Of a DNA stretch of 64,000 nt, positions 12,901-23,323 are shown one piece after another. The notes below the pieces were generated by a model that saw nothing but the letters and a program-made list of their open reading frames with translations, was not told where the DNA came from and searched no databases. Position 1 is the first letter of the stretch. Each line of letters starts with the position of its first letter. This DNA is from Chamaecrista fasciculata (taxonomy: Eukaryota > Streptophyta > Magnoliopsida > Fabales > Fabaceae). The DNA lies in the NCBI GenBank assembly GCA_003254925.1, contig QANZ01043441.1:32265-96264 (forward strand), given 5' to 3'. Position numbers and translations under genes: made by a program.

Positions 12901-15900
12901 ATTTGTCTGATATAGCGCAGTGCCTATTGCAACCATTATTAAGTCAGTAGAAATTTCATGTGAGGTAAGCAACAGATATGGAAATGAGTAAATGACATGC
13001 AAAACCACAAAAGAGATGGGAACCAAAACAAAGATTTCTGATCCAAAAACTTTAAAAGAACAACCTCAGGCATCCTTTCCTTTGGAGCAAGGACCATCCC
13101 ATCCATATACACTAAATAATAATTTGTGAAATACAAGGATTCTTCAGCAGATAGGGGATCAATATTTACATAATGATTATAGAGTGTCATTTCCTATAAA
13201 TTAAATAGGCTTACTTACCGCAATTGTCATTTTCTGAGCTACCACTTTTGACGATTCATAAAGTGGTCGGAGCACCTCTGGTACACTCCATGCCTAGAAA
13301 AAGAAAATCAAGCATTTAATTTTGTAAGCAAAAAAAAAAAGAGATACTATAGCTAATTGTTAAGAAACTTACCTCAAGATTTAGGTGATCTACAATGTGG
13401 ATGATTGAACCTCCACCTTCACATGGTCGAATCAAGTAGCCACTGGGGAGCATTTTGGCTCTCACAAACTGAGCTGCAGCAGCTGCATTATGGCCAGCAC
13501 CTGAACCAGACAGTGACCTCTCACAAACCTTCAAGTGTTGATTCAAAAGACATACAAGTGCAAGTCAGGTAAAACCATCTCCATCTAAATGGTGAATAAC
13601 AGAACATTGAGAACTAGTTTTATAAATAAACTATATGCAACTGTAGTTAAGCATTAGATAACAGGGAGAAAAAATGGCTTACCACAAGACTTCCATTTTC
13701 TAAACTTGTAGTGTATCTTAGAGTCCAGAAATCCCGAGCAGGGGCCAGTGTTGTCGGAGCAAATGTCTGGAAGAAATTGATTTTTTATTTTTCTGTTGAA
13801 GATAAAAAAAAATAACTAAAACACAGAGGTGTTAAATCTCATATTTAATTGAGCACCTGTGTGTAGACAAGTTCAATTGTTCCACCATTTCCAGCAGGGA
13901 ACATCGTGAAGACTTCTAGGCTCCGACAATCTCGAAACCATGATGGACGATCTTTCAGGATCTCCGCAATCTATCACAAACTTTGGGATTTAGTAAATTC
14001 AAAATTCAAATAGTTCACATATATTAACTTGCATATCAAGAAAACCATCTTCTGATATCTAATCTAAATGAGTGAACTCACCTTTGTAGGTTCTAAACTA
14101 ACAAGACCACAGGCTCGAGCCGCCACTCCACTGCAATTTTGTGAAATGGCAAAGATCCCAACCGAATCCGGACCAGGCTGACAATAAAAAAGAAACAAAA
14201 AGAAAAATTGTCAAAAACAGAACAAGGATTATGTCCTACAACGCCCATGTTTACTGATTTATTAACAAGTATTCTAGCAAAGGAAAAGAAGAAACCTTCA
14301 TCCCAGGCATCTGGACCCAATCGACAGCAGTTCCCGTAGCCTTTGAAAGGAACTCTGCCAAGGTCTCCTCCGCAATTGAAAGGAGTCTGCAAATGATCAC
14401 CACAATAGTTAAATCTTAAACAAGGTGATGGAGAATCAATAATAATGGGAAACCTTGGAAAAATCATATTCTAGAAAGAAGAAATGAATTATTGCTACTT
14501 AGAGAATATTAGAGTTTGACTAAAAAATGAATTTTGCTTTTATTATCTTGGAAATAGAAAGAGGTAATAGCACTTAGGAATTATCTTTACTTTATTATTT
14601 TGGAAGTTGTTACTTTTATTATTATTATTAGAAGTAGATGTCTCGAAACTTGTTATCTTTTAATTAGTTTTAATTTATCTTGGATTTGGGCTCTCAATAT
14701 AAAGTCCCTTCTACCTTTTGTAATTAAGTTGATGCAATTGAAGAATATTATCCAAATTATTATCTCTCCCTCAATTTCTCTGCTCCTCCCTATTTTTGTT
14801 TCCCCCCACCCCCTCTAATTTCTCATTCTCTCCCTTTCCTTTCTCAATCCTATATCAATTTGGTATCAGAGTTCAACTTCGTTCCTTTCCCCGCATTGCC
14901 GCCAGAATTCTGCTCATTCCATTGCCACAGAAAATGGACAATCTTGAGTCAGTCGGTAAGGCTTTCCGGGAGAATTTTGACCGTCATTGTGATGAAGTAA
15001 TGGATGTTGAGGGTTGGGTAATCAAATGGGTTTCGAAGTCACCAATTTTATGTAAACCCTTATGATAGGCATGTTAGGGACCACTTGAATGTCCCTCAAA
15101 TGTTGAAAAGGAAATTATAATTGATGATCGCGCCTTATTTCAGGACAATAAACCTAGTGATCTCGAAGAGGTTACAATCACAAACATTGTGGAACCCCTT
15201 GAGTATCTATATGATGCCAATAAGGAAATTTTAATTCAAAAAGATCAACCTAGTGTGGACAAAGGCCATAGAAATTGAGGTTGTGAAACCCATGAGTGTC
15301 CATCTGATAATACTAAAGAAATCATGAGTGAGCATAACCCATCCTGGTGACCCCATATCTTTCCATTCAAGCCCTCCCATTCCTAAATTTGCCACACTTA
15401 TTTCTCCTCCCATTTATGATTACTAAAAAAAATGAATAATGCCTTTATTATCTTGGAAATAGAAAGAGGTAATAGAACTTAAAAATTATCTTTACTTTAT
15501 TATTTTGAAAATTGTTATTTTTATATAATTATTGGGAGTAGATATCGCGAAACTTGTTATCTTTTAATTAGTTAACTTGGGCTCTCTATATACAGCCACT
15601 CCTACCTTTTGTAATTAAGTTGATGCAAATGAAGAATATTATCCAGATTATTATCTCTCCCTCATTTCTCCTATTCTCCCTCCATTTCTCTTTTCTCCCT
15701 CAATTTCTCTATCCCTCCCTATTTCTGATTCCCCCTCTCTCTTATTTCTCATTCTCTGTCCTACATCACAAGGTCAATAAAAATAAGAACGAAAGAGAAA
15801 AACTTCATGCCCATGATCTGCAAAATTACCCAGCAGGATTACTAGCATCTCTTAAAGAGTGCTGAGGTGTAGTCACCACCGTATCACAACTTGCATCGGT

Positions 15901-16501
15901 AGTTGCTGCGGATGCCTGCAGAAATTTAAAGAACCCAGTCATATTCAATTTCCCCAAATGCTAATATAATAAAGAATGAGGCTTGTTCATACATTTACAG
16001 TGTGCAGTTGCTGCTTCATGAACCCATTTTCGCATACTAGATGTGACACCTGCTTCTGCAACCGATCATTTTCTTCCATCAACAACTTGTTCATCGCCGT
16101 CAGTTTTCTGTTCACGGTCTGAAGCCGTCCCGACTCTTTTCTCTGCTTCTCTCTACACCTGCATCACCGAACGCAAAACCATTTCACAAATTTACAACCC
16201 ACCAGAAAGAGAAGAAGAAGAAGAAGAAGAAGAAATCCCCGTAGAGATTGAAATGCAAAGGCCAAAATTACCTGCGATTTTGGAACCAAACTTTGATCTG
16301 CTTTGGCTCGATGTTTGCAAGAATAGGACACTCTCGGATCAATTGTTGTCTTCTCAACGAGCTCGGTTTAGGGCACTCGGCGTAGACTCGTTCGAGAGTT
16401 TCCACCTGCTCTGCCGTGTACCGGACATACTTGCCGGAATCAAGGTGCTTGTCGATGCTGTCACTGCTACTTTCTCTGTGGTGAGCCACAGCCATCGCCA
16501 T
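9956..16501 (-). CDS. REV: HD-ZIP III transcription factor REVOLUTA, copy 1
   Basis: Class III homeodomain-leucine zipper regulator; in the family, REVOLUTA sets adaxial polarity, meristem and vascular identity. Exons downward: 16272-16501, 15999-16158, 15830-15915, 14296-14386, 14082-14177, 13857-13970, 13683-13766, 13373-13528, 13219-13293, 12817-12923, 12515-12698, 12017-12205, 11822-11902, 11324-11458, 10726-11060, 10492-10597, 10228-10377, 9956-10102. They total 2526 nt (841 aa), close to the usual 842. Homeodomain residues about 24-87 (YVRYTAEQVETLERVYAECP, IKVWFQNRR), zipper about 87-130, START about 160-375, MEKHLA about 690-841 ending INWSFV. Start MAMAVAHHRE agrees with the family. 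The intron after codon 707 uses GC-AG. Intron 3 (1443 bp) holds an LTR element. Unusual residues are T35 (Ala in copy 2), H and K in AGHNAAAAAQFVRAKML. No frameshift or stop is seen. Confidence 0.95.
10598..10725 (-). other. GC-AG intron of REVOLUTA copy 1
   Basis: The donor reads AG|GCAAGT, the classical strong GC donor, with acceptor tacag. Splicing here joins CATAG to TTATTTTTTGGG and gives QSHSYFLGAELL, matching the family's QSYSxxLGxELL. No GT donor in the vicinity keeps this reading. The identical donor occurs in copy 2. Confidence 0.85.
14165..14305 (-). promoter_or_regulatory. miR165/166 target site split by intron 4, copy 1
   Basis: Exon 4 ends TGGGATGAAG (14296-14305) and exon 5 begins CCTGGTCCGGATT (14165-14177). 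Joined, they form the canonical miR165/166 complementary site of HD-ZIP III mRNAs, encoding PGMK|PGPDS (residues 186-194) at the start of the START domain. Only spliced RNA carries the whole site. It is identical in copy 2, so both genes should be under miR166 control. Confidence 0.92.
14426..15768 (+). mobile_element. Non-autonomous LTR retrotransposon (TRIM-like) in intron 3 of REVOLUTA copy 1
   Basis: The element is 1343 bp and is flanked by the 5-bp direct repeat caagg (14421-14425, 15769-15773), which is present once at the empty site in copy 2. The 5' LTR is about 14426-14857 (TG...CA). It is followed two or three bases later by a primer-binding site, TGGTATCAGAGT at 14861, complementary to initiator tRNA-Met. 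The 3' LTR is about 15417-15768 and lacks roughly its first 90 bp and any obvious polypurine tract. The 560-bp interior has only a short reading frame from 14934 (MDNLESVGKAFRENFDRHC) and no recognisable gag or pol. It lies antisense to the host gene. Confidence 0.88.
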
Positions 16502-17650
16502 CTTCCTCAAAACAGCAAATTCTGTATCGAGATAAGAGGGAATTTGATTTTGAAGAGCTACTTGTAGTATGAAGCGAGAAGAAGAAGAAGAAGAAGAGTC
16601 TTCTTTATCATAGAAAGCCGAAAGGAAATAAGAGCTCCAGAAGATTCTTAATTGGCAAAGTTAAAGCTAAATGGGAGTACAAGAATTTGACATGTAATAG
16701 GGACAGAAAGTGTGTATGTCTTTTTCCAGTAACCTCCGTTATTGGTTGATGATATTTCTTTCACACAATCTGTGCTTTGAAACTTCTTCAGATAATTCCA
16801 AATTAAAGCATGAACTCCTCGTTTTCACTAGCCTTAAACCCCGGAAACTTTCAACAAACCCACCAGCGGCAGCTTGTTTACAACAATACCAGAAACTTTT
16901 GTCTTTAAGAAATAAGGAGGAAGCGTTCTTATCAGATAAATGCAAAGCTCAATGTAAGTACAAACAAAACAGAAAATAAATGGGGTTTGCGAACTTTGAA
17001 TGAACCCAATAATAGCTTTCTCTTTTCAACGAGATTCCAGTGAAGATAACGAAGAGGAGGAACGCGGGAGAGAGAAAAAAAATAAAGGCAGAAAGTGAGA
17101 AGAAGCAGGAAATCACAGAATACTTCTCGATCGAGCTTCAGGAAGAAGGAAAGAATACAGTGGTTGGGTTGGGTTGGGTTCCTCTCTCTCTTGGACTAAG
17201 GAAGAAAGCCATCTATGAATATAGAATGATGGGGGGAACATTGGTAGAGAGAAACAGGAGAAGAGAGAGGAAAACCCTATTCATGAGGATTTTGGGATAG
17301 TGATTTCTGAGCTGAGCAAAAACAGTAAGGAATAAAGTGAGACGAAGGAAGGAAGAGACTCGTATAAAAAAAAAAAAAAAAGGAAGGANNNNNNNNNNAA
17401 AAAAAAAAAAAAAAAAGGAAGGAAGGAAGGAAGGAAGAGAGAGAGAGAAAAAGAGAGGTTGCACTTGCACACACATCGAAAAACTTAGCAGTGAGTGAGT
17501 GATGTTTGTTTATAATGAAGGTGGGATGCATTTACGTGCTTGTCCTTCTTCTTTCACTGAAATGACATGGTAAGGACACAGTGCAGTGCAGAGGGTGAGT
17601 GACTAAAGTGAGAGAGACCCTCTTTCTCTCACCTCTTTGCTAAACTGTAT
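16502..17650 (-). promoter_or_regulatory. Leader and proximal upstream region of REVOLUTA copy 1
   Basis: About 1.1 kb here is clearly homologous to 28320-29460 upstream of copy 2, including ttgtttacaacaataccaga and the sequence around gagattccagtgaagata. Such conservation in both copies fits a long 5' leader plus promoter. GA-rich and GGAA-type simple repeats occur at 17340-17450 and are broken by a 10-N gap at 17389-17398. The transcription start is not identifiable. Confidence 0.5.
17389..17398. other. Assembly gap (10 N) in a simple repeat
   Basis: Ten Ns lie between poly-A tracts and a GGAA repeat. The homologous place upstream of copy 2 is short and contains only a brief ggaaggaaggg. 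The gap therefore marks a microsatellite expansion that was hard to assemble. Confidence 0.9.
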
Positions 17651-17741
17651 ATTCAAGTAATTTCAAGTCTTTTCCACGAAAAAAGTAACTTCAAGTCTTT
17701 TATATAAATAGTAAATAGTAATAGTAATATAGCAATAGTAA

Positions 17742-19119
17742 GAGTGTTTTGGGTAGTGATTATAAAATCAATACAAATTTATTATCTTCATTTTTAATAC
17801 ATAATTTGAGCTACAGTGTAAAATAGCTGTTTGTTTTCCAATTACAAACTCATTACAAAAATATTATTTCATTACAACATCATTTCATTACATTTTTCAT
17901 ACCCAATTACTAACATACCCCTACTCAAATACCTAAAATTACCTATATTCTAATACAAATATAAAAAAACTATTTGGCAAAATAGTAATTTTTAATACTT
18001 TTATTTATTACACTTACAACTTTTTCTCTTTATCCATTATTTCTTATTATTTTTTTTCTTTTTTTCTTGCCCACACCCATCTCTCTTTCTCATATATATA
18101 TATATATATTATAATTAAAATATATATATATATTATATCATAATAATATATTATATATATGCCACATTCTCATATATATATATATAATATAATAATATAT
18201 AAATATTTTTTATTTTACAAATATATTATATTATATTATATATTATTTATATTAATTTACTCAAAAAATTTATTTTAGTCCTTGGAATTATACCAACTCA
18301 GCAAATATACTCCAAAAATATACATTTTGGTCCTTTCTCTAGTATACATATGGATAATATTTTTTGTAGTATAAAAATTTTAAAATAAAATTAAAAAACA
18401 ATAATCTTTTAAATATATTATTATTTTTTCATATAATTATCTTATTTTTTTATGTGTGGTATAATATTGAAATTATTTATCAAATTCTGCATAACAATTT
18501 GTTGTTAGTTGAAGATAAATTATTTGGTCCATGAATTTGTAAATATTATTCTTCTATTTTAGTCCCAGAATATATTTTTTGATTATTGAATTTGAGAAAG
18601 AGACCAAATCGTTGATGAATGCGATTTTTTATAGGCCGAGACAACATTTCACTTCGTAAGGACCAATTCGTTGAATCGATATAAAATCGTGGACCAAATA
18701 GAAGGTTTTTAAAATTTGCATGTTATTTGCATTTTAGTCATTTTCATTTCATTACATAAAGCAACTTCAATATTCATTACAAATATTCACCTTTAGCACA
18801 CATTCCAAGACAATTTCATTATAATTTCATTTCATAATAACCACAACCAAAAGTCAAAACATCATTCAATATCTCCATTTTATTCCATTATCAATTACCA
18901 ATTTTACCTCTATACAAATTTTCAAAAACTCATATAATTATTTCAACCAACCACAATCATTATATACCCTTTTACATAATTTCACACCCTATTTTTTTCA
19001 TTACACCTCAAACAATCCAAACACCATTTTACATTCCATTTTCATTACATAATTTTCTCATTATCATTTCATTACATGAAATCATCATTTCATTACATAC
19101 TTATATCCCAAACACACCC
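17742..19119. mobile_element. Harbinger-like non-autonomous element upstream of REVOLUTA copy 1
   Basis: This 1378-bp element starts GAGTGTTTTGGGTA and ends with the complement of GGGTGTGTTTGGGA. It is flanked by a TAA direct repeat (17739-17741, 19120-19122), the 3-bp target typical of PIF/Harbinger. The interior is AT-rich with an (AT)n tract near 18090-18130 and shares blocks with the element at 36876-38654 (aaaatagtaattttt, tatttgcattttagtc). No transposase is visible. It lies about 1.2-2.6 kb upstream of the copy 1 ATG and is absent from the right unit. Confidence 0.75.
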
Positions 19120-19179
19120 TAAATATAGTAAATAGTAAATAGTAATAGTAATTTCAAGTCTTAAAATCCTTTGAAATAA

Positions 19180-19353
19180 GGGAAACGCTATAAAAAAACT
19201 CTATTGCTCAAGCAATAGAGTTATAGTCTATCTCTCTCTACATCAATCACTCATACATTAAATTTTTATATAAATTTTTGATTTGACAATGATAGAAATA
19301 GACTATAAAAAGTCTATTGCTTAAGCAATATAGTTTTTTATAACACATTACCC
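19180..19353. mobile_element. 174-bp Mutator-like MITE with nested hairpins
   Basis: A perfect 9-bp target duplication, ttgaaataa, flanks it (19171-19179 and 19354-19362). The terminal repeats are GGGAAACGCTATAAAAAAAC and the complement of GGGTAATGTGTTATAAAAAAC. Each arm also contains its own palindrome (ctctattgctcaagcaatag and ctattgcttaagcaatag), so the element can fold as two small hairpins inside one large one. It is absent from the right unit. Confidence 0.88.
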
Positions 19354-19662
19354 TTGAAATAAAAGAATTAAAGAACTAATTATCTTTGTGGTTACTGTTG
19401 TAACTTTACTGTTATTGCCAGTGAGTGTGAGTGACTGCATGATCGTCTTCATGTTTTCCATAGTCATTAGACGGAGAAATTGAATTTAAAAAAATAATAA
19501 TTAAGTTTCCTTTTAATAGATATTTATTAATTATTAATTTGTTGAACTCAATGGTGAAAGAAGGGGATTAATAGATAAAATTCAATTGTTTTGGATTAAC
19601 ATGTCTTTATAAATAACAAAATTTTGAATTTAATGTTTCTTATCATTGTGATAATCGCTTGG

Positions 19663-21032
19663 TAATTTCTTGATATACCCCATTAATTTTCAAATTATAA
19701 AGTTTTTTTTTCGAACGATTGGTGGAATAAAATCTCTTCATTTTCTTTTACGTTTGTGTCGTCATTTCCACATCAACCATCTTTGCTAAAACATTGTTTG
19801 TAACGCTTATGAGTATCACACACAACGCCTACTTCCTCATCATTTTCTTTAGTTGTTCTATCATCATCTCGGTGAAATTTTCTTCACGTGCTTGCCACAA
19901 GTCTTAAAAAATTAATGTCGATTGCATTCGAACATGGATTAAAGTTTCTTCCATCTCAACCTAATACTCTATTGTCGTGAAAGTCATCGACCTCGATCTA
20001 TGAACTATCCTTGTCGAGTTATAAATTTGAAAACGAATCTTCCAACTAAACTTTGATTCCATTTATTAGGATTTAAAGTGACTTCGAACTAACTATTCAA
20101 AAATCAAACAAAATATAGAGAAAAGAAAAAAGAGAAGAAAATATAATCACAATTCACAAGTCATTAAAGTGGTTTGACCAATGATTAGTACAACCTACAT
20201 CCATCTAAAAAATAAAGAATTTTCATTAAGTTGAATTGAACCGTCCCTCAAAGTCTAATTAATTACTAATATATTTATAAGTATATTTAACTTTAGTCTC
20301 ATAAAAATTATTTATCCTAAATTCATTATAATAAAATGCTAAAATACTTAATTATTTATTCTACTAGTAATACATAACCTTAATAATAATAATTAACTAA
20401 ATAAAAAAATCAGAAAACGACGTATTTCTATAAAATAACGATTTCATATCTCAAATAATTTTATTAATTGAATCAAAATTTGTATTATCATTTACGCATT
20501 AAAATAATTCAACGAAGTTCGAATCTTCTTGAAGCCACTAACTTTCATTTTGTGGGCATCCTTCTCAAGAAGATCTCAAGGGCTAGTTGAGTAATTGTTA
20601 CTGGGTAAAACTGCTTACGATTTAGGCATGTGCAGTAATCTTTTGGGTGGACTTTTGTTGGCCTATCTGACATACCACTTACGCCATGCTCGATCTCGAG
20701 AGTGTCTTCCCTTACTACTATTTTTTAACTAAAAAAAAGATAATAATAATAATTGAAGGATGAATGAACTAAAATAATTATTTATATTGAAGCTATAGCG
20801 GAAAATAAAAACCCTTCATGACTCATTAGAACTGGGCGAGTGTAAAGACTAAATTCCGAATTACTCAGTCAAATACTCAAATTACTGCGCCAGCGATAGC
20901 GAATTAAAGATCTTCATTCTTCAGCACAAGACCAGCCGGTGATTTCTTCTTCAACGAATCTTAATACTCTTTTTTTTTTTTTTCCTGTTCTCGCTTGCCC
21001 CTTTTCTCTTCAGATTACGTGATTACTGAGAA
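19663..21032. other. Intergenic, upstream of the CASP-like gene
   Basis: AT-rich spacer between the left duplication unit and the CASP-like gene. No gene seen. The last 200 bp before 21033 become less AT-rich and probably contain the CASP-like promoter. Confidence 0.5.
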
Positions 21033-21122
21033 ATGGATACAATTATCTCCAAGAAAATTTGTGCGGATCACGGAACTGATTCGGTTTGCACTGTTTTGAC
21101 TCAAATTGGCAATTATAGGTAA
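21033..21122 (+). other. Upstream ORF or leader-exon end of the CASP-like gene
   Basis: An ATG at 21033 opens a 29-codon frame (MDTIISKKICADHGTDSVCT and on) that stops at 21120-21122. The end reads AG|GTAAGC, a good splice donor, so this could equally be the end of a leader exon whose intron runs towards 21240. A second tiny frame begins at about 21192. Confidence 0.4.
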
Positions 21123-21239
21123 GCAAGCGGATTGAAAGGCATTCCAAATTGTACTCACTCTGATCGGATTTGGTGAAATTGAGAGATTTTTATGGTTGCG
21201 AGGGGAGCTATGCTATGAAGTGAAGTTTCCGAAGAAGAA

Positions 21240-22345
21240 ATGAGTGTGAGCCATGCTTCGATTCACCCTGTTTTGGAAGTTCCAAGAAATGAAGGTGCTA
21301 TTAACGTTCCCTGGGTGAGGATGAAGGAGATCCAAGGCACGCCTGGCACGCCTGGTAGCTTGTGCTTGCGCTTCTCCCAACTTATTTTCGCCGCTGCCGC
21401 ACTCTCCATCATGGCTTCCACGAGTGATTTCCCTTCGGTCACTGCCTTCTGGTATAGTCAATTCTTAATGTTTACTTAAAAATAACCCTCTCCCCTTTTA
21501 TGTTTAAAGAATGATGTGCTTTTTACAGCTATATTTTTCATGTTTTTTTTTTTTTTCAGTTACCTAGTTGCAGCTGCTGGCTTGCAGAGTTTGTGGAGCT
21601 TTTCATTGGCTATTATCGATGTATATGCCCTTTTAGTTAGGCGATCTTTGCAGAATTATCAAGTTGTCACTTTGTTTACAATGGGTGATGGGGTAAGATC
21701 TTTAGTGAAATCGAATAATTTTGACACATTTCTTCAATTTTAGATGCTACACATCTCCTGGATAATGTCAAGCGATGTCATTTCCTGTTTTCACTGCCTG
21801 CCATGGATGGCACACTTCTTACCAAAACCCGAGCCTCCAAATTCCACATCATGTATAGTTTAATCCAAGTTCTATATCATAACCTGCTATGCTAAAATAA
21901 TCACATAGATATGGTTTAAATTGAAGGATAAGTTGATAGCCACACATAATAACTATAAAGCGAAGCTCCCTCCAATTTTAGCCTGACAGCTCTTATTGCT
22001 GCCATTCTGTACTAGATCTATATGCTTTTTCACCCATTTTCCTGAACTTACTTTTTCTCTCAAGCTCAAAAATGTAGGCAGTAGGCATTTGAAGTTTTGA
22101 CTTCTGTTCTTTAATGTTGTAGACATTTCAGAAGATTTTTATATCCCATGCAGGTTACATCCACGCTTACATTTGCTGCAGCATGTGCATCTGCTGGAAT
22201 CACAAGTCTTATCGATACTGATATGAGAAGTTGTTCCGAGAACCACTGTCTGCAGTTTAAAACTGCTACAGCCATGGCTTTCATTTGTTGGTTCACCACA
22301 GTGCCGTCATTCCTCCTGAACTTCTGCTCCTTGGCATCCCGGTAA
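21240..22345 (+). CDS. CASP-like membrane protein, subfamily 5A type
   Basis: CASP-like (UPF0497) proteins are four-helix plasma-membrane proteins related to the Casparian-strip membrane-domain proteins; this subgroup has no settled role. Exons 21240-21451, 21560-21692 and 22154-22345 total 537 nt, giving 178 aa, all with GT-AG borders. The N-terminal cytosolic segment carries [14 protein letters not shown]. Membrane helices lie at about 41-60, 71-95, 112-134 and 153-173. Strong family matches are [53 protein letters not shown], and a C-terminus ending [12 protein letters not shown]. The loop before helix 4 has CSENHCLQF with two cysteines. A 9-bp direct repeat (cacgcctgg, twice, near 21339) makes the GTPGTPG. 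The gene sits between the two REVOLUTA copies, divergent from copy 1 and convergent with copy 2. No remnant of a second copy was found beside the right unit. Confidence 0.94.
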
Positions 22346-22994
22346 TCAAAAGTTGATGATGGAAACAAGTTTGGAAAGCTTATAAATATTTGTTGCTCGT
22401 TAGTCATTACATTTTTTGCACACGTTGTCAGATTGTTAGTTTTGTGTACATTTATTATTAGTTGTCACTTGCCAGTACTCAAAACAAATGGATCAGGGGT
22501 TACTATATTCAAATGACATGGGGGAGTTTAGAAATGGTTCATTGTTAAGTTATGTGTTTGATGCTGGAGTAATTATTGGTTAACAAACGGGCATGTGAAT
22601 ATGACAGACAGATCATATTTGCATACGAGGTGGTGGGCATTGTGTAAAAAGTAAAAATTGTAAGCAAACACACTAATATCGAATTCTTTTCGGTGGAAAC
22701 CTTGTGTACATTTGTATTGCCCAAGCATACGGGGACTATTTTTAATTCATTAACGATGATATTGATATAACATAAAAGTAAAACAATGGTCTGGAATTCT
22801 CGACAAACCAAAAATATTGGTAAGATAAGTACTAAGCAATCAATGAATTATGTGGTAATAGTCAAAGGTTCAATAATAACACGGCGATTACATGTATGGG
22901 GGTTAATAAGATGCTCCACACCTCCACCATATTAAGGGTCCGTTTGGAATTACTTTTGCGATTTAAATGGAGTTGGGTGTCTCTTTTTAGTTTT
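22346..22994. other. Spacer with an orphan transposon end
   Basis: This runs from the CASP-like stop to the edge of the right duplication unit. At 22933-22948 the sequence TAA-GGGTCCGTTTGG looks like one end of a Harbinger- or hAT-like element, but no partner end was found. It stops about 50 bp before homology with the left unit begins. Confidence 0.5.
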
Positions 22995-23323
22995 CACTGT
23001 TTGTTTTTTGTTTAATCAAATTCACTGGTCAACGAATAAGACATTATAATTATAGTTAGGAGTCATGTCCTGTGTATATCTGAAAGCTCACTGGAAGCAT
23101 CAGTTTCAGGTGCCAACTTCACTAAAAAAGAATTTACAAGATCAACTCATTCTGGTCTGCACTAAAGAAATAAATTAAATCAAATTCAATGCAAACCTAA
23201 TACTGTGATTCACATGAACAAAAACTTCATATTTCCTTTTTCCCTCTCCAAATGTCTACTTTTCCGTTGACCCCTCACTCTTACATTCTACTGGGAAAAA
23301 GCAAGCATGTACCAACTAAATTT

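Larger units (their letters stand above)
9394..19662. repeat. Segmental duplication, left unit (REVOLUTA copy 1)
   Basis: This unit is homologous to 22995-30290 in the same orientation. Similarity starts near 9394 / 22995 at the shared stretch ttttttgtttaatcaaattc and ends near 19662 / 30290, just after a shared motif around atgtctt and taataacaaaa. It covers 3' flank, all 18 coding exons, all introns, the leader and the upstream region. It is longer than the right unit mainly because of four extra mobile elements (SINE, LTR element, Harbinger-like element, Mutator-like MITE). Boundaries are by eye. Confidence 0.85.

Noticed and set aside
17213-17531. Ser/Phe/Leu-rich frames on the minus strand across the N gap
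   Set aside because: Product of the GGAA/poly-A simple repeat; several frames are open at once, as expected for low-complexity DNA.
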